Notes: a model not told the origin generated them from the sequence alone. A DNA stretch of 64,000 nucleotides from Chrysoperla carnea (GCF_905475395.1 NC_058342.1:30462140-30526139); one strand, 5' to 3'; counted from the first letter of the stretch, positions 1 through 12,039 are shown. A program made the numbers and translations.

Positions 1-233
1 TAAAATAATATTTTCATTTTTCTTGAATGTTCCGATGTTTCTATTTCAAAGCTTAGAAAATTCTTAAAAAGTCAAGTAATAAAATAAAAATTATTTATTA
101 GTCCAGACTTTTCAGAGGGGGCAAAAACATTAAAAAAGTTCTTGTTAGCCTTCATAGATTATTCTTCGAACATGTATTGCAGCTTATGCTGGAACGATCA
201 TCATCTCCATAGATAAATGATGTGTTTTATCCA

Positions 234-512
234 CTATTCAGATTCTGTATATTCAGTTTTTTTATTACCATTAAAAAACGGCTCAACTAATTCTGCTGAA
301 ATTACGTTCTTAAATACGCAATTACGCGTCGAATAAACCCAGTCACGTGTTAATATCATAACTGCTTCGCGAGATAATCGAGGCGAAAGAATCCGAAAAA
401 ACATATTGAAAAGGTTTGATTCGGATATTGCGGCCAGGAAACCGCGGAAATATATAACACTGGAAGTTTTCAAAATCGGCCCCATTACATTAACTTCCTC
501 TGGGAAGTTCAT
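234..512 (-). other. Unassigned 92-codon open frame (repeated at 4149-4427)
   Basis: An ATG-started frame of 92 codons on the minus strand. The translation is of mixed composition, with no signal peptide, membrane segment or family motif that I recognise. The same frame occurs at 4149-4427, but only because the whole block is duplicated, so this is no evidence of selection. A SINE lies just upstream in the minus direction. It could be a decayed transposon segment, an exon or chance. I would not call it a gene. Confidence 0.12.
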
Positions 513-554
513 TATATTTTAAAGCAAAAATTTGCCTTGATTCAAGTAATATTA

Positions 555-819
555 GTCACCCTATTAGCTCAGTTGGTTAAGGCGTAACCAATTCCGTCCG
601 CGGTATGCTTAGAGTAGCGGATTCGATTCCCGCCGGCGCAACAAAATTAATTTAATTAATAGTTTTGATGGGCTGGTATAGTGCATGGTTTATGCATTAA
701 GGGAGGTGATAAATGAAATTATCAGCGGAAAAGGTGGTAAAACACATATATGGTATCACAATGGGATCTATACCCTAAGTGTGTCCTTCGTGGACAGCCA
801 ATATAATCTAACCTAACCT
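555..819 (+). mobile_element. tRNA-derived SINE (family S1), full length, with 9-bp TSD
   Basis: The head has a Pol III A box (TAGCTCAGTTGGTTAAGGCG) and a B box (GATTCGATTCCCGCC). A tRNA-unrelated body follows and contains GATGGGCTGGTATAGTGCA and a CCTTCGTGGACAGCC motif. The 3' end is CTAACCTAACCTA. AAGTAATAT occurs at 544-552 and again at 820-828, a direct target-site duplication, so the ends are well placed. No coding capacity. It would depend on a partner LINE for movement. Confidence 0.9.
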
Positions 820-913
820 AAGTAATATCAATAGGTATCGTTGACATTTCCACAGGTTTTTCTTTTTCATATTCACATAAAAATAATAATAATATATTCA
901 ATAAGATGAATTT

Positions 914-1288
914 TCACCGATATAGATATATGAACATTCGTTCGATCATATGAAAAATGGTTCCACTGACTGCGTGTGTATGTATATTGTATGGGACAAT
1001 AAATACAATGGTGGCAATACTGCATGTACGGTAGTTAGTCAAATGCATTGCTACCAACTGTATATATTGGATGGTTATGAATGATGTGGGTGACGTTTTT
1101 TTTATGCACCTATATATATTATAAATAGAAGAATGATTTTTATATATAAAAATAAATAATATTGTTAACAATGATTTTGTTACGTATTCGAAACAGTCGG
1201 CGTATTCTAACGATCGACGAAATTCCTTGAATTTATTTGTTAGTGATGCCGCGTGCCACCCACTGGTTCTATTTTTGTTTTTACCCAC
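914..1288 (-). other. Unassigned 124-codon open frame (repeated at 4829-5203)
   Basis: A minus-strand frame of 124 codons, the longest in the window. The first ~45 residues look coding-like (charged and mixed, with a KFKEFRRSLEYADCFEYV stretch). The rest becomes Ile/Tyr/Phe-rich, as expected of translated AT-rich DNA. No family is recognised. The copy at 4829-5203 is identical through block duplication only. It could be a degraded exon or transposon remnant, or it could be chance. Confidence 0.15.
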
Positions 1289-2115
1289 TGATTTTATGTT
1301 CTAGTAGACTTATACACGGTATCGAAAGACAACCAGAGAAGGTTAAGGTTGAGAACACTATTTAATGGGAATAAAAAATTTCTCATGCTTTTTTCGACGG
1401 TTTTAAAGTTTTGCTTATCTCTAAAGTCTTTTCAAATTCAAATTCCAAAAATCGGTATGCAATTGGTGTTTAAGACAGTGCCTATTGGAGATGTTTACTT
1501 TCTAGAACTGTCAGAAATTCCTGTCAGAAGTTTTTTAGGTCTTGCGCTTCTCCAAAGCTTCCTCTTTTTTTCTGTTCTACCCTTAAGTTCCTTATTCCTT
1601 CAACAAATTCCTCCTTATGATCCTCCTTATGATGATCCACTCCTTACTTTGAAGAATATTATGTCTAGGTTTGACGAAAAATATACTCATTAAAAATGTA
1701 CCGCTTAGGAAAAATCACGCTAGACAAATAATTAAAAGGAAAAAATACCATAAATTTATATAAATTTAAATAATAAGTTAATTAGACAAATGTGTCCTAA
1801 GTGATTGAGCTCTGGTTGTCACGAGTTTTTTCTGTTTTATAATTATAAGAATTTTATATTTAATAACTCTGAATTGTTATTAAATGTAATTAGCTGGGTT
1901 CCAAATTGATATTTATAGACCAATCGATTTTTCTAGGAATCCGGGAAAAATTTTGACTGATTTGTGGTTATTATATAATAATATACAAAATATCAAACAA
2001 ATAAATGAAATACCGATGAAAAAGGTCCATAAAAAATATTATATTTTCAAGAGTATATAATTTCTCACTAGGAAAATTAACATGAATGAAAATTCTGGAC
2101 AAAAATTATCTCATT

Positions 2116-2593
2116 AACAAGTGAAAACAAAGAATTGACTGAGTTAATTGTTGAAATACCATGCATAGTCAGTGTTGATTGCTTTATCACATAAAACATA
2201 TAAACATATGACACATACATAACTGATAATCAAGTATAGTACATATTAAAAAATTTCCGCCTAATTGGCGCCCTCACGGGTAAACAGTGATGTATACGAA
2301 AAAATGTTTCAAACAAAAAGAACCCGGGCCGCCGGCGTGGCAGGTGAGCATTCTACCACTGAACCAACGATGCTCTTAAATGTTTATATGCAAATGTAGC
2401 TTGATATTTTTTTTCGTTTTTGAGTTATCGTGTTGGCAGACAGACGGACAGACAACCGAAAATGGACTAATTAGGTGATTTTATAAACACCTATACCAAA
2501 ATTTTGTTCCTAAAATTAATATTTTTAAGCGTTACAAACTTGGGACTAAACTTAATATACCTTGCATATTACATATATGCATGGTATAAAAAC
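2116..2593 (+). mobile_element. Element A copy, rearranged by a tRNA-Gly fragment
   Basis: Starts with AACAAGTGAAAACAA and runs through the conserved AATTGACTGAGTTAATTG block and the GCGCCCTCACGGGTAAACAG block. At 2319 it is interrupted by a tRNA-Gly-like fragment. It resumes near 2390 in the GAGTTATCGTG...GACAGACGGACAG section and ends in the terminal hairpin closing with GGTATAAAA. The section normally lying between these parts (ACGGTTTACAAGATGGGTCC onward) is missing, so the fragment replaced sequence and was not simply added. No coding capacity. Confidence 0.85.
2320..2373 (-). pseudogene. tRNA-Gly(GCC)-like 5' fragment
   Basis: Read on the minus strand, 2373 to 2320 gives GCATCGTTGGTTCAGTGGTA, then a D-arm/anticodon region with the loop CTGCCAC (anticodon GCC), and stops at GGCCCGGGTTC in the T arm. 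This matches the first ~54 nt of eukaryotic tRNA-Gly(GCC). The rest of the T arm and the 3' acceptor strand are missing. The anticodon stem has mismatches, so it is not a working tRNA. It lies exactly where the two duplication copies diverge and its GC content is far above its surroundings. Confidence 0.85.
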
Positions 2594-2597
2594 AGAT

Positions 2598-3229
2598 AAT
2601 TTACAAGAGGATACTTAATAAGTACCTACTTTTTAATATCGATGAAAAACAATATCGTTATCATCCAAATTTTAGTATAATTTTTAATTTTTGTAAATAA
2701 ATAAATTGTATCATAGAAATAGTTATTTTTGTTATTACATAAAATATATTTATCCTAGAAAGGTCAAGAATGCATTATTGCATAATAATGATATTTTTAA
2801 TAATGATTCGCCTAGCAACCAACGGAAACTTGAAATTTGTATTTCTTAAGAAGTGAACTGTGTCATTTAAATGATTTTTGTTATGTTGACTTATATTTTC
2901 TCAATATGTCAAATATGAATTGGTTTTCAAGTTCAAGAAGCATGCATTGTTTTCATTATTAATAATAATGATGTCTTCAAAAAGATAAAACTTTTGTTAA
3001 TATATAGTTCAAACTAATATGTTATCGTAAAATATCGCTAATTAAAGTAAGAATCAGAATTATTTCACTAAGAAAATTTATGAAATTATAACAACTCCGC
3101 GTGGAGTTCATAAATTTGAAGTCAATAGAATTATGAATGAAATAAAGAACTCAGAGATGTTCAAATCGAATCGAATTTACAGTCAAATGCTTTCACTTCT
3201 AAATCAAAGCTACCAACGGTTGCATAAAC
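2598..3229. other. AT-rich stretch, nothing recognised
   Basis: No tRNA signal, repeat match, inverted termini or long open frame found. The composition is typical of the AT-rich background. Confidence 0.5.
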
Positions 3230-3562
3230 AATTTTTTTATAATGTTCCAAAAGTAAGCACTTTTGATTCAACATATTTTGTTCTGTCTCTAACGGTTTAC
3301 AAGACCTAATGAACCTACGTTGCTTATTTACGAGCTAAAACTCACCTTTTTACGTTCTGAGCACGCGATAAAACTTTGAGCTTGATTCAGCTGTTTTAGT
3401 TTTTGAGTTATCGCGTTATCGATATCGGAAATGGACTCTTTCGATGGTTTTATGGATTCCAATAACAAAATTTTGTTCGTGGCATCAATATTTTGAAGAG
3501 TTACAAACTTGGGATTAAAATTAGAATACCTTGATATATTTTACATATAAACAGGGTAAAAA
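3230..3562 (+). mobile_element. Element A copy, 5' truncated and diverged
   Basis: Begins near the TTTTGTTCTGTCTCTAACGG block and contains TTTTTACGTTCTGAGCACGC and GAGTTATCGCG. It ends with TTACAAACTTGGGATTAAA and a decayed terminal hairpin (GAATACCTTGATATATTTTA). Confidence 0.8.
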
Positions 3563-3915
3563 AACGTAAGTGCATAATTTAACTGTTAAGAAAATTATAC
3601 ACTTTAAAGAGTTTTAGTTCAAAAAGGTTGGCGTTTAAAACGTAGGAAAATTTGATAATCATGAAAATTGATGAGAAAAATATACAAATCAAGTTTATTA
3701 CATGCATAAAAATAATGTATGTAGTTGTTCGCCTGCGCTCTGTCAACTTTTTTTTGTTTAAAATGCAATCAGATAAGAGTAATGATATAAAAATGGGACA
3801 ATTTAGGGTAAGGTGCAATTTTTATGTAAATACATGACTGCGCGAGTATAAAAATAAATCGAATAATTTCAAGTTCCTTAGTTCAATATCCATGACCAAT
3901 TTAACAATGCATACA

Positions 3916-6233
3916 TAAAATAATATTTTCATTTTTCTTGAATGTTCCGATGTTTCTATTTCAAAGCTTAGAAAATTCTTAAAAAGTCAAGTAATAAAAT
4001 AAAAATTATTTATTAGTCCAGACTTTTCAGAGGGGGCAAAAACATTAAAAAAGTTCTTGTTAGCCTTCATAGATTATTCTTCGAACATGTATTGCAGCTT
4101 ATGCTGGAACGATCATCATCTCCATAGATAAATGATGTGTTTTATCCACTATTCAGATTCTGTATATTCAGTTTTTTTATTACCATTAAAAAACGGCTCA
4201 ACTAATTCTGCTGAAATTACGTTCTTAAATACGCAATTACGCGTCGAATAAACCCAGTCACGTGTTAATATCATAACTGCTTCGCGAGATAATCGAGGCG
4301 AAAGAATCCGAAAAAACATATTGAAAAGGTTTGATTCGGATATTGCGGCCAGGAAACCGCGGAAATATATAACACTGGAAGTTTTCAAAATCGGCCCCAT
4401 TACATTAACTTCCTCTGGGAAGTTCATTATATTTTAAAGCAAAAATTTGCCTTGATTCAAGTAATATTAGTCACCCTATTAGCTCAGTTGGTTAAGGCGT
4501 AACCAATTCCGTCCGCGGTATGCTTAGAGTAGCGGATTCGATTCCCGCCGGCGCAACAAAATTAATTTAATTAATAGTTTTGATGGGCTGGTATAGTGCA
4601 TGGTTTATGCATTAAGGGAGGTGATAAATGAAATTATCAGCGGAAAAGGTGGTAAAACACATATATGGTATCACAATGGGATCTATACCCTAAGTGTGTC
4701 CTTCGTGGACAGCCAATATAATCTAACCTAACCTAAGTAATATCAATAGGTATCGTTGACATTTCCACAGGTTTTTCTTTTTCATATTCACATAAAAATA
4801 ATAATAATATATTCAATAAGATGAATTTTCACCGATATAGATATATGAACATTCGTTCGATCATATGAAAAATGGTTCCACTGACTGCGTGTGTATGTAT
4901 ATTGTATGGGACAATAAATACAATGGTGGCAATACTGCATGTACGGTAGTTAGTCAAATGCATTGCTACCAACTGTATATATTGGATGGTTATGAATGAT
5001 GTGGGTGACGTTTTTTTTATGCACCTATATATATTATAAATAGAAGAATGATTTTTATATATAAAAATAAATAATATTGTTAACAATGATTTTGTTACGT
5101 ATTCGAAACAGTCGGCGTATTCTAACGATCGACGAAATTCCTTGAATTTATTTGTTAGTGATGCCGCGTGCCACCCACTGGTTCTATTTTTGTTTTTACC
5201 CACTGATTTTATGTTCTAGTAGACTTATACACGGTATCGAAAGACAACCAGAGAAGGTTAAGGTTGAGAACACTATTTAATGGGAATAAAAAATTTCTCA
5301 TGCTTTTTTCGACGGTTTTAAAGTTTTGCTTATCTCTAAAGTCTTTTCAAATTCAAATTCCAAAAATCGGTATGCAATTGGTGTTTAAGACAGTGCCTAT
5401 TGGAGATGTTTACTTTCTAGAACTGTCAGAAATTCCTGTCAGAAGTTTTTTAGGTCTTGCGCTTCTCCAAAGCTTCCTCTTTTTTTCTGTTCTACCCTTA
5501 AGTTCCTTATTCCTTCAACAAATTCCTCCTTATGATCCTCCTTATGATGATCCACTCCTTACTTTGAAGAATATTATGTCTAGGTTTGACGAAAAATATA
5601 CTCATTAAAAATGTACCGCTTAGGAAAAATCACGCTAGACAAATAATTAAAAGGAAAAAATACCATAAATTTATATAAATTTAAATAATAAGTTAATTAG
5701 ACAAATGTGTCCTAAGTGATTGAGCTCTGGTTGTCACGAGTTTTTTCTGTTTTATAATTATAAGAATTTTATATTTAATAACTCTGAATTGTTATTAAAT
5801 GTAATTAGCTGGGTTCCAAATTGATATTTATAGACCAATCGATTTTTCTAGGAATCCGGGAAAAATTTTGACTGATTTGTGGTTATTATATAATAATATA
5901 CAAAATATCAAACAAATAAATGAAATACCGATGAAAAAGGTCCATAAAAAATATTATATTTTCAAGAGTATATAATTTCTCACTAGGAAAATTAACATGA
6001 ATGAAAATTCTGGACAAAAATTATCTCATTAACAAGTGAAAACAAAGAATTGACTGAGTTAATTGTTGAAATACCATGCATAGTCAGTGTTGATTGCTTT
6101 ATCACATAAAACATATAAACATATGACACATACATAACTGATAATCAAGTATAGTACATATTAAAAAATTTCCGCCTAATTGGCGCCCTCACGGGTAAAC
6201 AGTGATGTATACGAAAAAATGTTTCAAACAAAA
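3916..6233. repeat. Direct duplication, copy 2
   Basis: Second copy of the 2318-bp block that starts the window, separated from it by 1597 bp of non-duplicated sequence. It contains the same SINE (about 4470-4734) and the same 5' part of element A (from 6031). At its right end element A runs on without interruption to about 6305. This copy therefore shows the undisturbed arrangement, and copy 1 shows the rearranged one. Confidence 0.95.
4470..4734 (+). mobile_element. SINE family S1, copy inside duplication copy 2
   Basis: The same SINE as at 555-819, carried here by the 3915-bp duplication and not by a separate insertion. The flanking AAGTAATAT target-site duplications are present at 4459-4467 and 4735-4743. 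Confidence 0.9.
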
Positions 6234-6305
6234 GTTGTTTAATTTTTGATAAGGAACATTTTTTCCATTTAAACTTTTGTTCTATCTCTAACGGTTTACA
6301 AGATG
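6031..6305 (+). mobile_element. Element A copy, 3' truncated
   Basis: The first half lies in duplication copy 2. It continues past the duplication end through GTTGTTTAATTTTTGATAAG and TCTATCTCTAACGGTTTACA, then stops near 6305. The half with the terminal hairpin is missing. Confidence 0.8.
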
Positions 6306-7034
6306 GAAGTCTACAATTATGTGATTAATCACAATCATGTATTTAAATTTTTGTATTTTTAAAAACAAATGATTGTCGCGTGTCAAAATACATTTTAAAT
6401 TTAACCTTTAATAGTGGCTATGTATAACAATAGTTTTGATGAAAAATTGTTTTTTGATGTCTATGATTCGATTTCTTTTATTTATTTAATTTGTATTTAA
6501 AAAATAAATATCTAACAGTAATTATGACGTAAGAATTTAATTCTAAATAAAGAAAAATTAGATAAATAACCCTTTAATATAACATGGAAATATAATCCCC
6601 GACTCTTTGAACTAATAAACCATTAACAAAGCCACAATAAACATCAAAAACAAGAAGCAAATACAGAAGACAAATCTAGATCTAAAAAATATTATAAATT
6701 TGGTTAAAAATAAAGCAGCAGAGAAGAATAATGTGTGGTATGATGAATAAGAATCTGTCATATCTGTGGAAAATCAACTTAAATATGAAACACACAAATA
6801 AAAAAAAAAAAAAAAAATATTCAAAAATAATTGATAACAAAACTCTAAATCGTTAGTCTTCGTCATAAAATAGACTTGCTTCAAAAAACTTATGTTTGTC
6901 TATTGTTACTAAAAAAAATAAAACAAGCATTTTATCTTTGTTGTGGCATCACTAATTCAAATCATAATATTTCATAATAAAAATTCTATAGTAGTTTTTT
7001 TATTTGAAAAATTTATGTCAATATATACTAAGTA
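6306..7034. other. AT-rich stretch with a poly(A) run
   Basis: No gene signal. There is a run of about 17 A near 6800. The rest is low-complexity AT-rich DNA. Confidence 0.4.
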
Positions 7035-8542
7035 CAGGGTGGTCCAGAAAGTGTATCAAAAATTTTGACACTGTGGGTAGAAAATACTATTATTTTTTTG
7101 TCGAGCAGTAGACAGAACGGCAGATTTAATGAACATTTATAACAAAATTATTCTAAGCAGGGCAAACTTTCGACGAAACTTATTCCCTTCAATTTTTTCA
7201 TACATGGTTTGGGTTTCTGCATATACAACTTTTTACAAGGAAGTAAACGAAGGAGTTTTCTACGACAAATCGAAATAAGTTTTCGAAACGAATCTGAAAT
7301 ATCTGAAAAGCTTTGAGAAGGTGAAATTTCATCAATCAAAGAAGTTGTGAAACATAAAAAAATTCAGCACATCTGTGAACTGGGAAAGTATAAAGCTTTC
7401 ATAACTGGCAATTGTTCATTTTGGTTTTACGAACTGATGTTCGAAACAGGCAAAGAAAAATTTGGAACCTTTCACGTGCTGACTGTATGTAAGTCAAAAA
7501 CAAGTAATAAAATTTAAGACAATGAAAGAAGGATTTTCCGTAGACCGTTCGACTTACGTTACTCATTTTCGCATACTTTTCATGGAACAAATACTTCGCT
7601 TTCGAATCAGATTTGATTAAAATTCTATATAATTGGTAATATTTGTCACACGTAATCGAAAAAATATCTTAAATAACCAGTAACCTTAGTTCTACAGTCA
7701 CAAGTAATATGTCACCTTTGCCACTCTCTGTACTAGGTTCACTTACGCAAGTTATAAAAAATGTAAAACTGAAAATCCACACATTCCGTAGTTTTAAAAG
7801 TATAATTTCGAAGCTTTAAGAGTGAAGTAAGATATTCACAAAAGTCAAAGCTATCAGTCTCTTTACAAAAAGCTAATGGGGTATTTCTAACAATTGTTCA
7901 CAATCTAGCATTTAAATTTTATTCTATCAAAAACAAAAGAATGTCATATGTCAAAATACAAAATTTTCAATTTAACATTTAAACCGTGGCAATGTATAAG
8001 GACGATAAATTTAATTATTTCGGATAAATGACTAATTGATATTGTCTAGAAATTGTTATTAAGCCCCGAACCAAAGAAAGAGGTGTTATATAAGTTTGAC
8101 CACTATGTGTGTGTGTCTGTCGATCTGTGGCATCGTAGCGCCTAAACGGATGAACCGATTTTGATTTTTTTGGGTTTGTTTGAAAGGTAATTTAATGACA
8201 AGTGTTTTTAGCTATGTTTCAAGTGCGAATTTAGGGTTCCGTACCCGAAAAAGTAAAAATTAGCGATGATTTTCCAAATCGGCTCAGTTTGGAAAATGGT
8301 TTAAGGAGAAAGGTCAATTAAATGGAGAGTGTTCTTAGATATGTTTCAAACGTCTGTTCAGGGTTCCGTAACCGAAAAATTTTTCGGGTTTTTTTAAAAT
8401 TTTGTAATTTTCATATTTTTCAACGTTATAATTAATTCAACACGAGTTCAAACGTTCAAACGTGCAAAACACTTTGCACGAGATTTGATGAGAGTTTTTG
8501 TGAAAATAGATAGTTTATAAGAGCACATTTTGAGCCATCCTG
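7035..8542. mobile_element. Possible Tc1/mariner-type element with short TIRs
   Basis: TA-flanked ends: CAGGGTGGTCCAGAAAGTGT at 7035 and, read inward from 8542, CAGGATGGCTCAAAATGTGC. They match imperfectly as terminal inverted repeats, and TA target duplications are usual for this superfamily. The interior has no intact transposase. Short decayed frames at 7148-7590 show no motif I can assign. The right part holds a family B repeat at 8061-8400. The pairing of ends could be accidental at this distance. Confidence 0.3.
8061..8400 (+). repeat. Dispersed repeat family B
   Basis: Starts at the CCCCGAAC end, then AGAGGTGTTATATAAGTTTG, GGCATCGTAGCGCCTAAACG, GAACCGATTTTGATTTTTTT and GGGTTCCGTACCCGAAAAA. 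Related copies lie at 9430-9560, 19590-19770, 23590-23845 (minus), 46985-47070 (minus) and 48195-48410 (minus). The same kind of GGGTTCCGTACC repeat is widespread in insect genomes. No coding potential. Confidence 0.75.
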
Positions 8543-9005
8543 TACAAATATGTATATAACAAAAGCAAAAAAAAAAAAAAAAAAAATCGTTGAATTCTAG
8601 TTAAATGAAAGTAATGTTTTAGAAATCGTTACAACGAACAATAAAGCATACACACTCAATGCACCAATGCTAGAATGCTCGTATAATACGTGGACTTAAT
8701 AGCATAGCACTAGCTAGTAACTTATAGCCATTATCTTTTATCATAACATGAAGATCTTGTACAATTTCCAGTTTTCAATTTATGCTTTCCCGTCACCTTT
8801 GCGTTTTTCAATTGAATTTTTCCTTGACTTGTATATATGTATTGTGCTTACACGTTTATTTTATATCCGTTTTTCCTTTTTACTTTTTTTAATTTATTTA
8901 ATTATCATATTCGTAATACGATTTTTCCTATATATATCGCGATGTTTAACTGTTTTGATGAAAAGTTGTTGTATTCATCTGAAAATCAAAAAATATGTAC
9001 ATCTC

Positions 9006-9065
9006 TGTATATTATAAATGCGAAAGTAAGCATGTTTGTTTGTTTGTTACGCTTTCACAACTAGC
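9006..9065 (+). mobile_element. Helitron 5'-end fragment
   Basis: The stretch TATTATAAATGCGAAAGTAA followed by GTTTGTTTGTTTGTTACGCTTTCAC matches the left end of the Helitron at 28116. Only about 60 bp remain. Confidence 0.6.
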
Positions 9066-9429
9066 GAATGTTTTTTAATGAAACTGTACAGCAATATAGC
9101 TGATATATCAGAATAACACATGAGATATAATTTATAAAGATATGTTAATAAAAAATATTTAAAAAAATTAAACATTAATTTAATTTGACATTACCATAAA
9201 TTACAGATTTCTATAAAAATAGTCAATATAAAGTATTTCATGGCCATCTTTTCTAATATACTCTATGAATAATTACGATTATTATATGTACATTTAAAAA
9301 AATAGAAAACTATACATATATTTTACCTGTGTAAAACAATCCTTACCATTATTTCCAGTTTTATAGAAAGGGGATTAAATTTTGATTTTCAGGCGAATAC
9401 AATCACTGCCACATAATTTTTGATGCGAT

Positions 9430-9560
9430 AATTTTATAAATTTGTTCAGTTTAAAAAAAGCTTTGATGAAAATGGTAATTTAATGAAGAGCCTTCTAAGA
9501 TTTGTTTCAAGTGCGATTTTAGGATTCCGTACCCGAAAAATTAATGGTGGGGGGGCGGGG
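9430..9560 (+). repeat. Family B repeat fragment
   Basis: Contains GTTTCAAGTGCGATTTTAGG followed by ATTCCGTACCCGAAAAATTA, as in the copy at 8061-8400. A G-run (GGGGGGGCGGGGG) follows at once. Confidence 0.7.
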
Positions 9561-9764
9561 GAATTACGATCAGATGGCTCTTTCAGCTTTCGAATAATAC
9601 CTAATAGATTTCTGTGCGATCATTATTCTAGTAATTTAAAGTCAAAAGTGCCAATTACGCTTTGACAGTTTATAATTTGTTCGAAAAAGCTCGTACAATA
9701 ATCCTGAAGTGCTTTTTTAGAGAAAAAAATAACATTTCAATTTTAATTTCAGCCAAAATTAGTG

Positions 9765-9945
9765 TTTTCCCGAGGCTACGAACTAGCCTCATCTCGACTT
9801 GTTCGTCGGCTGTCGAATTGTCACCATTTCGGCAATTCACCTCGGCAAGTCACCATTCTACCTCGTCCGAGATCGAGGCGAGGCAAGGGTAGTAAAGAAT
9901 GTACCCCGACCGAGGCCGAGACGAGACCAAAAGCAAACACTAGCC
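9765..9945. other. GC-rich island in AT-rich DNA, origin unknown
   Basis: About 180 bp with many GAGGC, CGAG and CTCG words (for example GATCGAGGCGAGGC and CCGAGGCCGAGACGAGACC). Base composition differs sharply from the surroundings. Several frames are open across it, but that is expected of GC-rich DNA lacking TAA/TAG. No tRNA box pair or protein family is visible. It could be a transposon fragment from a different source. Confidence 0.4.
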
Positions 9946-10605
9946 AAAATCGTATTCCTAACAACTTTAAGTAATTTGGTAGAAGAGAAAGATATTGATG
10001 GTCCTTCTAAGAGTTATATATTCATATCTTGTTTCTTTCTTGTTTGACGTGCTGTATGCAAATAAAATTTTTCCATGTCGACATCATCATTTGTTTTCCA
10101 TCGATAACTCTGTGACTGTATGTATGTATGTTAGTATGTACGTATGTATATGTATGTGAGAGTGAGATATTCGATTTTGTATGATAATATTTGTTTTTCA
10201 TATTGTTTTTTCTTTTTAAAGAACGTTGTTACACGTTAATTTAATAAAAACGCTTTTTATTATTCTAATAAATAGTACAATTCTTTTGTTTTTATTTATT
10301 TTATTTTTTTTTTTCTAAAATATATTATTCTCGAATTGAAAAATTGTAGGTTTTATAGAAAGCTATTTAAGTAATTGAGAAATTTTTTCCCTGACTTCAT
10401 AAAAACTTGTTTTTAATACTTATTGAATTAAATTGATTATAGATTTTAATTTGCGAAATTTTTTCATATTAGCTAATTTCCGATAGAAATGGAGCAATTG
10501 CTTTTGTACTGATTGATGAAATTTTGAAACATATCTTCAAATGTTTGTCGATTCTACCTGATAGATGTCAAAAACGATCATCGCACCGTGTCATATTCGC
10601 ACCGT

Positions 10606-10925
10606 GCGTGAGTTTTATTGGAGGCGTTTCCATAGTAACGATACACTACTTTAATTCTAGAATTGTATGGATGCATATATAATTGTATGGATGGCATTTA
10701 TGACTTACATTGAAAATTTAATATTATTGTCTCACAAATTTAAATAAATAATTATGATAATTTACATTTGAAAAATAATATTTGTGCAATTTAATTTCTT
10801 ATTTTTACAGTTTTTAATGCATTAAGCTTAATTAATTAGTGTTTTTCAATAATTTTAATTTGATATTTTCTATAACGTTAACATGCAAAGAATTGCCAAT
10901 TAGTCGCCTATATAGCGGGACAAGA
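10606..10925 (-). mobile_element. Dispersed element C copy
   Basis: Minus-strand copy of a ~390-bp repeat also at 34587-34975, 54085-54425 and 59190-59580. Here it begins ATTCGCACCGTGCGTGAGTT and carries GGAGGCGTTTCCATAGTAAC, GTCTCACAAATTTAAATAAA and TTTTTAATGCATTAAGCTTA. It breaks off before the GATGCCAGCGCTTCCAG end. Confidence 0.8.
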
Positions 10926-12039
10926 ACCTTAATTGGTCTTACACCATATTGTAAGATATATAAAAAATATATATATACCATTTTTATGATGTATTCCAAT
11001 ATTTTATGAAAACAGAAAAAGAACCTCAAATAACATCATCGAACATGACGTCATAGTTTGAACAAACGTAAGCACTCAATATGTTATTTACATAGCTATT
11101 TAAACACAAATACTATGTATGTACAACGTATATATATTAGTGGTGTTACGGATATATGTAAAGCTTTTATCAACGATCAATTTCCAAAAAAGATGTCATG
11201 GAACCAAAAGTGTTATCGAAAATATGAAATTTTGTATGGAAGTTAAAGAATATTTAATTTAACATGCCTTATAATTATTTATAAACGCAAAACTTAAACC
11301 ATTCTAAGTGTTATTACTTCAACATTACATATGATACACATCATATAATATTATAGTTAGAGCACTTAGAATGATAAGACACGTTAATTTTTCGAGTTCA
11401 TTACGATTGTCTGTACCGTTTATAAGAAATGTGCTGTAATTTTGGTAAAAACACAGAGTTTTTTTCTGAAACAGAGTATCCATCGAAAGCAACGACTCAA
11501 CATTTTAAAAATGTAGCTCAAATGTAATTGTCATCCTCCTAACGCTTTGGGTCGAGAAATGAAATAGTAATATCAAATTTCCCATTGTTTTATGAACTAA
11601 AAAATGTCAAAGGAAAACCGATATAACTTTTGGCAAGCTTCTTTTTTTCTTTAGAAAAAAAACTCTGAATTGTAGTCCGTTTTTCAGAAAGTTTTTAACC
11701 GTCAAACTAAAATTAACTCTTTGGGCATTAAACTGCTATATCCCGTTCTTTTTATCCCAGAGAATTTTTCCCAAATCCGGATAGTTAAAGAATGATTAAT
11801 TGATAAATAAAATTAAATATTGCAGTATTTTCATTTTTACGGTATCGAAATACCTTAATCACTTTTCTGGTATTTATAGAAATTAAAACACGCATAAGAC
11901 TTAATAACTACGACCACTTTTTTTTTTTAAATTAAAATTACCTGACACATAACTACATACCATGATGTATACGCTTTAACTTCGACTCCAATAGGTACTC
12001 AGTACTCACATGCATATACATACATCGGAGACCTAAAAT
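10926..12039. other. AT-rich stretch, nothing recognised
   Basis: Short frames only. No repeat shared with the rest of the window was noticed, and no RNA gene signal. Confidence 0.4.

Larger units (their letters stand above)
1..2318. repeat. Direct duplication, copy 1 (offset 3915 bp)
   Basis: The sequence from the first base of the window to 2318 reappears from 3916 to 6233 at a constant offset of 3915 bp. I saw no difference in the parts compared, and the three open frames inside translate identically in both. The left boundary is unknown because copy 1 begins at the window edge. The match ends in an A-run inside element A: copy 1 then switches to a tRNA-Gly-like fragment, while copy 2 continues as ordinary element A. 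The near-identity means a very recent duplication or an assembly duplicate. Confidence 0.95.

Noticed and set aside
1349-1693. 114-codon plus-strand frame (again at 5264-5608)
   Set aside because: Very hydrophobic with no recognisable topology or family. The opposite strand looks at least as coding-like. The second copy is due to block duplication.
7148-7590. Possible transposase remnant inside the 7.0-8.5 kb candidate element
   Set aside because: One plus-strand stretch vaguely recalls mariner transposase, but there are stops and no DD(E/D) spacing, so I could not support it.
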